Origin: Panax quinquefolius
Taxonomy: Eukaryota > Streptophyta > Magnoliopsida > Apiales > Araliaceae
Assembly (NCBI GenBank): GCA_020205615.1
Contig: CM035152.1
Location: forward strand, 117,588,043 to 117,652,042
Direction: 5' to 3'
DNA length: 64,000 nucleotides
Below the pieces are notes generated by a model. That model worked only from the letters and a program-made list of their open reading frames with translations. It made no database searches and had not been told where the DNA came from. This document shows, piece after piece, positions 30,201 through 42,200 of the stretch. Made by a program: the position numbers and the translations under genes. Positions within the stretch are counted from its first letter, which is position 1. Each line of letters starts with the position of its first letter.

Positions 30201-33200
30201 TATGTATGAGACATGATGTTGCTTATGCACTTGGAGTGACAAGCAGAGATATCCAGGACAACACTGGAAAGTGGTGAAAAACATCCTAAAGTACTTAAGA
30301 AGAACTAAAGATGTGTTTCTGGTGTACGGTAGGTCTGATTTGAAACTAGAGGACTATAAATATGCAAGTTTTCAGACTGACCAAGACAACAACAAATCCA
30401 CTTCATGTTATGTCTTTACCCTAAACGGTGATGCAGTGAGTTGGAAGAGTTCCAAACAGCAAACGGTTGCTGATTCAGTGACAAAAGTAGAATACATAGC
30501 TGCACATGAAGCTGCAAAGGAAGTTGTTTGGATGAACGCTGCAAAGGAAGCTGTTTGGATGAAGAAGTTCATTACTGAACTTGGAGTGGTTCCTAGCATA
30601 CGAGGACCAGTGTCTGTATATTGTGACAACACTGGGGTTGTTGCACAAGCCAAGGAACCTAGGTCTCATCAAAAATCCAAGCATGTATTGCGGCGCTTTC
30701 ATCTGATTAGATAAATCGTTGAAAGGGGAGATGTCACCTTAGAGAGTGGACTTTCAAGACAACATTGCATATTCATTTACTAAAGCTTTAACTCAGCAGC
30801 AATTTGATCGTCACTTGGAAAAGATGTGTATTAGAAACTAGGGCAATTGACTTTAGTGCAAATGGGAGATTGAAAGTAGTATGCCCTCAAGCCAATCACA
30901 TTGGATGTGATCAACATTTACTTTGTAATCTTATTCATTTATTAATAAGAGAATTTATTTATTACAAAAAGACATTTTTTATCTATGTTAATAAGTTGAA
31001 TTAATAAACGTGATAAACCCATAATTTTGGAGCAATTCTTTTAGAATCATGATGACGATCATGCTAATGAGATCTAAACTCTAGATAGCTCAAAACTAAA
31101 GTCTTCCTAACCGTTTGATCACTAATATGGGGTTACTGATTCCAGATAGATTAGTACATACTATGCTTGCTTTGTCGAAGAAGATGATTGATCTCATAAT
31201 CATTTGTATGGAGACACTAAAGCATGTATGTAAGTGCTTATTGGAGAATAAGTTCATTGAACATGACTTATATAAAGAAACCCTAATGGAGTTTTACTTG
31301 TCTGTCAATAGGTGTTCCTATAGCGATAGTAGTACAAGTGATCCTTAGACTTGAGATCATCATAGTATCTTGTATATAATGAGTTATGTTTTGTTATATT
31401 CCTTAATACTCTAGAGTATGTTGTAGGCTATGTTCGGATATAACAAGGTATATATGGAGATAGGTGATGATCAACAAAGGATCTACCACTTCTACTAAAG
31501 GGGGAGAATGTCCTATGTGATTCGATAAAGTGACAACTCGAAAATCCCTGGCCAGGGTTGAATGGAAATTAGAAAGGAGTTTCTAATTTCCATTAACTAG
31601 AGTTGTGCATTTTAGAATCGGAATACATATAATCAAATAAATAAACTAGACAGAAATTCCATGTTTTATATTTGATTGGGACATTGTATGGTAACTATTC
31701 ACGGAATAGGTTCTTTGTATTATTTGTGATAATTTTTTATTATTAAACGTTAAAATCATATTATCCGGATAGTCATGATACATTATTTATAGAAAATTGT
31801 TAAATCCACAACAAAAATTGTTATTTCTAGCGACACTTTTGTTGTAAAAATAACAAAAAGTGTTGTGGATTTAGCCCTATTTATAAGGTGTCACTCGTGA
31901 TGTACAATAAATATTATTTATTTATATTTGAATTAAAGGAGTTTAATTCATTATAAATAATATTAGAATGATTCTAATTTATTTATTCTACTATTGGCTT
32001 AATATTGAACCTAGAGGATCACACCATAAAAAAAGGAGAAATATGATTTTAGAAGTGATCGACTTAATAATAATAAATTAAGTGTATTTAATTTATTATT
32101 GGAATAAATTAAATAACTTAATATTTATAATTTAGTATATGGAGGAATACTAATTATAAATTAATAAGAGGGGTCTTATTATTTATTATTATTAATATTT
32201 AGTTCCTTGGGAATTAAATTAAAACCGCAATTCCTAAAAGGTTTAGGGGAGGGGCAATCTATAAATAAGAGAGGTCTTATTTGTGGGATAGACTAATGCT
32301 ATTTTGCATCTCCTTTGCATGTATTCTCAAAACCCTAAGGAGTTAAGATAGAGAGAATTAAAGCTAGCCACCCAAAATCTAGTAGAATCTAAATTCACAT
32401 CTTCAATCAATTTCTCTTGGTGGATCACCTCTTGGGCGTTGCACACTTTGAGTGGCGAACGTTTGATCCAAGGATTGGAGAGATCGCGAAGGAACAAAGG
32501 ATTGTAGCTTGAAGATTTAATTAAGGAATTGATCATCTTCAAAGATATATCTTTTATCCTTCCTCAATTAATAATATTGTATAAGGTGATTTTTGGGACT
32601 GCAGAAGAATTTTAAATTCCGTTTATACTATGTTTCCGTTGCTTTACAATATGATTGTATACTTTGATATTGTTTCTGCAAACTAACAGAAATATCCTAC
32701 TCAGGGGGTGAAACGAAAAAAGAAATCAAAAGCAAATATCCATTACCCCTCCGATATTTAGATCACCTCATCCTCCATCAGGTATTCCTATGGAGCAAGG
32801 TCGATTCTCTTCACAACATGAATCGCCGAGTAGAGTCACCTATATCGGTATTCGTGTTCCCTTTGGTGACACTGCTTATCTTCGAAGAAATCTTCAAGGA
32901 ACTCATATCGTAGGAGAAGAGAGAATGGACATATCACACTTTGGCCCAAGAGATTCTACTGAAGAAATAAGAAGAAAAACAAACGAAGATACAGATCTGA
33001 TCGTAGAAAAGAATCTGAGAAGAAATGGCTCTCAAAAAAAAAGTCAAGGAGGTAAAATAAAAAGATTGTTCTAAATTGTTCAAAGTGAAATTTTTGTTTT
33101 TGAAATCATTTGTAAACATTCATGATACATTAATAAATTCATACTTTTGATCTAAGCAGTACAATTAGTAAATGTATTTTTTAAGGCACATTTACTTTCA

Positions 33201-36200
33201 AGCAACATCTTAGTTCTTGATGAATGTCATAAAACTATTGGTTTTGTCATCATCAAATAAGGGGATATTGTTAGAGTTTGCATATTTAAATTTGATGATG
33301 AATGTGCTTAATGTATATTTGTACCAGTATGATTTGTAAAGTCCTTATTAATGAGTTGATTCAATGTATAAGGACTTAAATTAGAAAGATCAAATAATGT
33401 TAGGTTGATCATGTTAAAGCTAATCTGATGTATAGTTGATGTATTAGAAGATAGATCGCAGAGTAAGTGCATGATCGCAATACATCAGATGGGTAGCAAA
33501 ACATTTGCAGCTGTCGTAAAGTTCACTACAAGTCATAAAGCATACTTCAGTTCGTGAAGTGAACAAAGGAATCATAAAGTCAAGCTCGTTGAGAATAACC
33601 TGATCGTAGAGTAGTCAAGCCTGACAAATTGACACACATTGGAGCGTTGAAAATTGAAGATCCAATGTATTCACTAAGCATCCTTAGTTGAAATCAAAGA
33701 TCAAAATATGTGTCTACCAGCTAAGTTGGTGAAAGTGACACGTCAAGGGTGTTAGGTGAGAAAGACTGATGTGACAGGCAAGCTAAAAAGGAACTGACAC
33801 CTAAGTTTAAAACGTCCACATCAAGGATCCTAAAATATATGAGCATTAAATGCGCAAACGGGCATCTAGCAACGGAAAAAAATTTAGAAGATTATAAAAG
33901 GCAACATGGATTCAAACTGGAAAAAAAAAAAGACGAACACTGATAAAAAGCCAAAACTCTGCAAAAGAAATAGAACGAACTCAACGATCTTAAATATCTA
34001 GTTCAAGTTGCTAAGTACTTAAGAAAAACTTAACGCCATCTTAGCATCACCTCTCAACAAGAATCAATCAACAGATCATCAGAGCTGAGAGTCCTTGTCT
34101 TAGTGACTAAATATCCAAGTCTGCTGGACTTGAAGAAGTCTTAGTGTCCTTGTCTTTGTGACTAAATATCCAAGTCTGTGGGGCTTGAAGAGGGCAGAGT
34201 GTCCTTGTATGTGTGACCAAACTCTTAGTGGAATTCCTACTCGAGGAGTAAAAGAGTGGATTATAAGTTATTCAGTCTTTGAACCACTTAAAGTTTGTTG
34301 TCTTTACTTTACTGTTCTTACTTTCCATCTACTTGCTTATATTATTTATCTTGCTAACTTCAGAACTGAGATTCTTTTTCAATCTATAAGGGGATTTTTC
34401 GAAAGTCATATCCCGTTGTGCTTAATCAACCTGATTAACAAAAAAAAATTAAAAGATTTATTCAACCCCACTTCTAGATCTATAAGTGCCTCTGGGAAAT
34501 AACAATTTACAAAAGCAAATGGGAAAGTTAAAAAGAAGGGGCAGAGGAAGAAGAATTATAACCAAAAGCCACAATGCCACAAAACCTATCCTCAACTCAA
34601 TATTCAAACTTGCTTTGCAAGATGGGCAAGATGGGGATTATATAAGGTATAGAAAAACCTAACTCTAATATAACTTAAAAAACCAAACTAACAAAGAAAT
34701 AAACTTCGAATTAATTTAACCATAAATAATAATCTAAAATAATTTATTATTAATCCTTCATACTTTACAGTAGCCTTCATATCTTGTTCCTCGTTATTTC
34801 CCTAACTCGGTTTTATAAAGGATCTTTTAGTGTATTGACTAACGTGAAGAGATATACCAAGTATTATTAGTAGCCAACTTTGACATTGTAAGACAGTGAA
34901 AATGATTCTAAATTCTGTTGAGATAAAAATATAAATTTTATTAGAAAGAATGATAATAGGAATATTAGTAGCCAACTTTGACATGGTAAGACAGTGAAAA
35001 TGATTCTAAATTCTGTTGAGATAAAAATAAAAATTTTATTAGAAAGAATGATAATAGGATAGGAGAGGACAATTAGGTCCTACCAATATAAAAGAAAGCA
35101 AAAACAACTACAAATTCCTTAATAGTGACTACCCTCCAATACCTACAAATATCAGAACCTGATTGCGACAGCTCCTAGGAAACACCACAAGTGGCGGTAA
35201 ATATCCATCCTATGTTACTATAATAGTTTAATGTGTAAAAATAGAAATGCATGTATTTAGTTGTGTTTTTTTGGTGCTCATGTAATCCTTGTTATATCTT
35301 CTTATTATATCTTCAGACACTATTATGCATTTGCTATAGTTCTAGTCTAGGGCTTTAGTAATTGTGCAATCCTAACCATGCTTGTTTCACATCAGATGAT
35401 ACTATATTCCCCACTCATATCATTTAAAACTATGTAGAAGTCATCACAAGAATAGAAGATAAACACACATGAAATACTCAACCATGAAGAAGAGTGAAAC
35501 CATAAGATTAACAAAGAAGTTTCATAGACATTTGGCTACATGATGCATGGCTGACGACAACAAAATGAAAATAATATAGAATAACCTCAGATGTCGCCCA
35601 GCACTCCGTCTCAGATAAATCATTCGTGAATGCTCCATTCAACTTATCTGATAAATTAGTGATTGCTGCATATCAAACAACTAAAATTATTGGAATATTA
35701 AAAGAGAAATTTCATATAATTAATCGCTAGAACAAGCAATAAGCTATATAAAATATTAAATTATCAACTTTTCTCAAAGCTCGAGTTGATAAAGAATAGG
35801 CCAACAATATATCATGCCTTAACAGCTTCATCGTGTGACGTTCCTCCATGCACATGGAGAGAGAAAAGTGTACAGCACAAACAAGAAAGGACTAGAAACA
35901 AAATTAACATAATTGAGGAAACATATATACAAGTGAGGAAAGTGGAAATCAAGAGTTTAAAGATTTTATAGAACCAGGGCGTTGATCCTTTAAACACAAA
36001 TCATCACCTGAATTAAAAGCGCAAGCTGTCCTAATATGAACTCACTTTTGTAGCCAGCATCGGTGTGTAGGAGGGGGAATTCACTATTCCCAGGATATTC
36101 AGGCGAGAAGGCCGGTCCAGAATCACTGCTAGCATGAGAAGGCTCCATAATTTTATAAGGGATGATGACCTTAGCCTCTTAGGGTCTTACAATCTAGGAG

Positions 36201-39200
36201 CGATCGCCTTGTCTAAGTTTCATACCACTTCTCTATGGTTCTAAAGTCCAACCATTGCTAGTCGGGACCTCGTCTTTTTAGGTTCAAGAATATATGATTG
36301 TCTCATCATAGTTCTCATGATCTAGAGCATATTAATTATAGCTTTCTCATGTTTCTCCACATCAGTTGATGTTTAGATTCGAAAGAGATGTGCTTAGTAA
36401 AATGCTAATCTTTTACTGATGATTATGTATTAGTATGTGAAGCGGGATTTAATGATTTCTTTTGGAATAGGGGAAATTAATTAGGGAAGTAGATTTATTG
36501 GTTGGAAATTGAAGAAACTTCTAATCGTTCTCTTCCTTTTAATTCACTTCTTTTTCCCTACACTTTCAACTGTGTTTATTTTATGAACTTTTCATCTGAG
36601 CAAAACACACTTTTCTAGCCATTTATAATTGACAAAATCCTATCATGATATTCTGAAGAAATTCAACACCAAAATTGATAAGACAATCGTATAATATTCC
36701 ATACACCATGCTTTTGTAGTTATCTAAAAGAAATTCATGTGCATATGAAGGACAGATCTAAAGTATTAGAAGTTACGTGAATTATCTGCAATCCCACTGC
36801 TATTATCTGCATATTCCAGCTCCTCATCACTATCTTGCCTGATGGGTTGCTGAAGTAGAGAAACTTTTGAGTAAGCAGGAACAACAAACTTCTCTCCGAC
36901 TACAACCTGCACAGAGGAACAACGAGGCACAATGTCGGATTCGTGAATCTAAACTCTAAAGTGTGACAGAGACCTAAATGTCAAACTTTACATCTTGAAA
37001 AAAGTAAATCGAAGGAAACTAAACAAAATTTGTGAGATTTGGAAATAAGATCCATTATAAGACCAGCAATTGACACATTAGAAAGAAATAATGTATTCTT
37101 ATCTTTCACTTGTGATAGGGAAAAAAACAACACAACAGGAGGAAGCTAGACAGCTAGTTTAATATTTTTATGACCAGACCAACAATTTAGTAAAATAAAG
37201 TACTCTATCAAAGATTTGGTTATACACATTATGTAATCAGTAATAAACATCTTTATTTTATTATCAAACTATACTGGTAAACCACAAAATTTTCAGATAC
37301 CCTGAATTGTCAGAGAAATGGCAGAGGCCTCGTGGAATATCCTCAAGGTCATTGGTTTCAATCCAATCCCCATACTTGAGGCAAAAATTACGTATTAAAA
37401 GATGCTATCTACAAATAACTCCTAAAAAATTGAAATCCTATGTGGATGAGAATATCCCATTTAAGAAGGCGGAGGTATTGATTTTGAATGGCCCCGATGC
37501 CTTCTTCAATGACTTATACCTGTAGTTAGCACTATGTGAGAGTAATACGTGAGGGTCTGGGATAGCATTATGCCGTAGATTAGTGCACACATATTTGAAA
37601 CAAGGGAGAAGAAGAGTGTTAACCCTTGCAATTACAAATCAGGATTTTAGAAAAGCGTGAATATGTTAAATGTGTTGACTATGGTTAAGCTTAAATGGTC
37701 TAGACAGAGATAAAAGATTTGCAAATCAGGATTTTAGAAAATCAAAATGAAAACTGAATCCAAAAATTATAGGAGCACCTGCTATCAGATCTCACGTCTG
37801 AGTTTGGAACTTGACAGTGGTGGGCACTTTTTGCATGGATCGTGGGATATAAATTAACAAGTTTCCAAGAAGTATAAACTGTATAATCACATGCACTAAG
37901 AGGCCGAAAAAAGAAAAGGTATAATTTAATTATAGAAACACAACATTAGAAGAAAAGTTACACTGATGCTTGTGTTCTCCACCTAATACCCTCTGAACCT
38001 TCTCTTTATGCACATCACAACATGTAGTAAACAACTTTAAGAGACCTATAACAAGGATGTATCTTTTTCTATACACACATATATATGTGATATATGTATC
38101 TTCCAGGGATGAAACGATCAAGTTAAATAATAACCCCTTACAAAGGGTAATGTAAATACGGAATGGTGCTGCCAATGAACAAAGGCCTCATAAAATTTTC
38201 TCATAATTACAGCCCAAACAGTATCCACACACATTGATTAAAAAGGTTCAAACAACCTTTAATTAACATTTCTAACAGACATTGCAATTTCTTCTTATTT
38301 CAATATCAGTTTTTAAACAGTAAGAAAGTTTTAATATGTTCCCATGTCCAAAAAAAAGTTCAAAACTGATATCATACCACTTAGGTACAAAGCATTTGTA
38401 TCTGATTATTGTATCTGTGTATATGCTTTTATACCATGTTTCAAACAGAAAAAAAAATCCAATTAGTCATTTAGTTGGAGTTCAAAGAAAGTAAAGACGT
38501 GAAAAGATCATGTACAAAAGAATTTTTAGTAATTGAAAAAGGACATAATAGCCACATACCTTGAAAGACAAAACAACACCAGGTTCCAAAACTGCTCCAG
38601 CCTTCAATATCACCCCATCACATAGTATTGCATGCTTTAATTTACAGCCATCTTCAACAGTGACATTATGCCATATGTAGCAACCCTCTATTGTTACATT
38701 AGATCCGATATTACAACTTTCCCCAACAACTGAATTAGAAATTGAAGTTTTGTCCCCAATAGTAGTAGCATGTCCAATAACAGTGAAAGGACCAATTTGT
38801 GCAGAACGGGATTGCCCAATCTCTGACCAAAAAGAAGTTTGCAAATAGACAAAAATATGCTTAGAAAAGGTAAACATATATACTGACAATATTACTATCT
38901 ATAATTCAAGGATGTATGCCATACTACAATGACATACAACGAGCATTACCATAAGAAAAAGGTTAAAAATTAAAAAAGTAAACTGGTTATCTCAAGAATG
39001 AAAAATATAAAGCAGAGACTTAACCATCGTAGATTAGATTAAGAAACAGATGTCCTCACCATCTTTAAAATATTTAATATCCTTAAAAACACCAAATCCA
39101 CAGGGAGGGGAGGCCCAGCGGTTAGGAGGTTTTGACATGGAAAAATCATAAGCTCAGACAATTGTATTTCACTCTCAGGGGCAATCAAATAGCAGGGACT

Positions 39201-42200
39201 AGTAAACACATGTAAGTTTTTGGGTGATTGCACATATCCGTAGGAGCAGTCCCATTCCCAAAAGGGTGAAGAAATAAAGATATAGAAAAAGGAGAATCTG
39301 AACCATGAACCACCTCAAAAACTTGAAGAACAAAGTCACAAACATCAACTTCTTTACTTCAGAGAAGAAAATAATTCTTTGGTTTAATATATAAATAAAA
39401 AAGAATCTTTAATTAGCAAGGAGAAGAGTACAAAAGGTCAAGAGGACGAATACTACGAAGCAAATATCATAATATGAGTAGAAAGTCCTATAATAATGCT
39501 ACACTTCAATCCCTCAGTGAATCGGTCAATGTTCTAGTAACTCCAGGCTTACGAAAAGGGGCCGCTAAAATGGTGATTTTTTATTTTAAGCCAATTTTAA
39601 TATTTTAATTTACATTTATCCAAACAAAATAATAATATAAAGCAAACAATCTATAATAAAGATAATAAAGTGGATAAAGTTCAAACACATCTATACTTCC
39701 TCTAATAAAAAGTTTGCCATGCCTCTGATTTCAAAGTTTAAACAATATTTTTAACAAGATTAGTTTTATTTATAAATTCCTAAACAAGATTGTTATTAAA
39801 TAATAAAATTTAAAATTTCAGAATTTAATTCCACATTAAAACTTAAGAAACTAAACATAAATTTAAGAATTATAGGAATTAAACTAAATATTACAAATGA
39901 TTATCATTTATATAATTTGAAGTTGGTTCAAGTTCAAAAATTACAACTATAATAAAATTATCCATTTTGACTTGATATTGTTCACTTCTTGTTGTGATTT
40001 GATATGTTACAAGGTTTGATTATGAATATGGTAAATCATTAAAAAAATCCCCAAAGTTTAGAAAGTTATTAAAATAAAAAACTCAGGCCCCACCTAATTT
40101 TACGGAGGATTTTTTTACGCTTTGAAACTAGATGAAAATTTTGTAAGGGCCTAGCACCTGGCAAGATTTTTAGAACAATGGAATTTGATAATAGTAACTT
40201 AAAAGACTTTTTTAAAATATGTGATCTTATCCTTCAAATATAATAGCAATAGCCATCCACAAAGGTATTAGAAGTAATATTGGTGGGATCGCCACATCGA
40301 CTCCTAGTAAAAACTTGCCTGTTTTGTAAAAGCATGAAAACGAACAAGAAGAAAGTACCGACATAGGAACAATTAAAACTCAGCTATCCCACCAAACAAA
40401 GAGCACCAAAGCCAGAGGGATAGAACATAGAAAGAATAATGAGCAAATCACTCCATAGCCTGCCAACACATAACACATGCATCGATTGTGGCACTGAAGC
40501 AAGCCATTAGTATTACGTTATGATCTTAGGAGAGCTCATCACCAAAAGCTAGTTGTTACACAAGGAGAACAAAGACTATATCAACCAAAACCAAGTTGCC
40601 AATACAACTGATGTTGGACTCAACCCCATAAGCCTGTATAGAATTATATCAGACCAATATGTTTTCATATAGACGTCCTCGGTGGCTCCAATCTAGTGTC
40701 ACTGACTCGCCATATTCTATTGACCAACCAAGTCTCAAATATACCTATCAATATTAAACTCCAGCCTCTAGGTAACCCTTCCCAATTAGAAGGTAATCTA
40801 CTTATCGCACTGCTCTGATATCACTCATTATGATCTAAGGGGAGCCCATCCCAAAAGCTAGTTGTTAAGAAAGGAGACACCAATTCAACACCAACCCACG
40901 CCAAATTGTCCCAACAACCGACATGGGACTAACCCCGATAAGCCACATAAAATATTAATTTCCAAGCATAAAAGAACAAACAAAAGCCTTGATCTTACAT
41001 GGAGCCAGAGCCTTCCAAATATAAGAGTCTATGACTAAGGAACATATAGGATGCTCCAAACAAGATGGGGAAAAGAATGATATGCAAGAAAAAGTCCTTG
41101 AACAACCAACGGACCAAACTCAAGAACTGACATGGAAGAAAGAGAATAAGCGTCAAGAAATGGTAGAGAGAAGCCAAGTACCAAGACTTCCTGCTATTTA
41201 TGCCACAGAAATAGAAATTTTATCCCCCAACATGACATCCTCCGAAAACAAATAAGACGCCTATCTTGGAACCGAATGCGTACCATGAGAAGGTGGAGAA
41301 ATGGTGAAACAAAAGCCAAAGAGGGAAAGGATTGGCATTCGGCCCATTCTTTCGAGGACCGTATTTCCTTTGATCAACCTAAGCCACATAGAATTTGGTT
41401 CAAAAGGGAAAGGCCAAAATACCCACAGAGAATGGCGTATGGAAGATAGACAACCCCGATCCCACAATCTTTGTCTCTTCCGAAGTTCCTCTCCAATAAT
41501 TTCCTATAAGAATTATCGGTTCACCTATCATATGCATTCTCAAGGTTCACCTTGAGAAGCAAAGCTTTCCAATGCCTACTATGCTTCACATTATCCAAAA
41601 CCTCGCTGGCAACTAATGTCGCGTCTAATGTCTCTTTTCAAACTAATGACATGTCCAAGATATCATCACATAAGAAATTCGGTTGCCTAACACTAATTCA
41701 TCTAAAACCTGTCCCAGCCATAATGACAAGACTTCACCATGGATCTTATACACACTAATGGCAAGACTTGTGGCTCTAAAATCCTTTATTGCAAAGAACA
41801 CAAACAAAATCAGTATTACATTCATTAATAGCTAGAGGATGATGGATTGGGCAGACGAGTTCTTATAATCAAACATAATGCAAATGTAATCCTTACCGGA
41901 AGCCCGGTACATGCCCTGTCTTTCAAGTTTCGTTGCAGAATTTCTGAAAAACTGGACATCTGGCACCAAAGGATATGTCCACCGCTGAATTATGTCCTTG
42001 CTAATCGAGTCATAGCTTCGAAAGTTATCAATTCTAGCAGCATAGCTTGAACCAATTTCATAGGTGAAAATTTTGTAACCCATAATCTGAGAGCACAAAT
42101 TTTAATCAGAAAACACATGAGATAAACCCGTCAAGTTTAATTGTGAAATATATCATCGGGCGGACAAATAAGATGTTTCGATAAAATCCTCTTTACATGA

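Larger units (their letters stand above)
27310..32690 (+). mobile_element. Second Ty1/copia element, 5'-truncated, inside the first
   Basis: It begins abruptly in gag ([20 protein letters not shown]) with no 5' LTR or primer-binding site. It continues through a zinc knuckle, GAG-pre-integrase, a shortened integrase, reverse transcriptase with YVDD, and RNase H, and ends with its own LTR from 30871 (after ttgatgcaaatgggagat-like purine tract ggggagat) to about 32690. The gag type differs clearly from the outer copia. After it the outer element resumes at about 32700. Confidence 0.82.
21836..34504 (+). mobile_element. Ty1/copia LTR retrotransposon, 12.7 kb, in intron 8, chimeric
   Basis: The 5' LTR (21836-23134) and 3' LTR (33269-34504) both start TGTTAGAGTTTGCAT; the 3' copy ends CA and the 5' copy has TA. 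A primer-binding site complementary to initiator tRNA-Met (ggtatcagagca) lies just inside the 5' LTR at 23138-23149, and a purine-rich tract, aaataagggga, precedes the 3' LTR. The flanks gttta / attta look like a 5-bp target duplication with one change. The gag is of the SIRE-like type by eye. The coding region from reverse transcriptase on is replaced by a second copia (27310-about 32690). Sense orientation is opposite to the host gene. Confidence 0.9.

Noticed and set aside
36010..36140. Minus-strand coding-like stretch ([20 protein letters not shown]) near exons 7 and 8, considered as an exon
   Set aside because: Exons 7 and 8 join directly with matching phase (TCA C + CA), and the family has no such insert. 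It could still be an unrecognised alternative exon but nothing supports it.
41031..41555. Plus-strand ORFs (74 and 84 codons) as genes in intron 5
   Set aside because: They lie next to the antisense LINE fragment, lack any family signature, and fit random or shadow frames.
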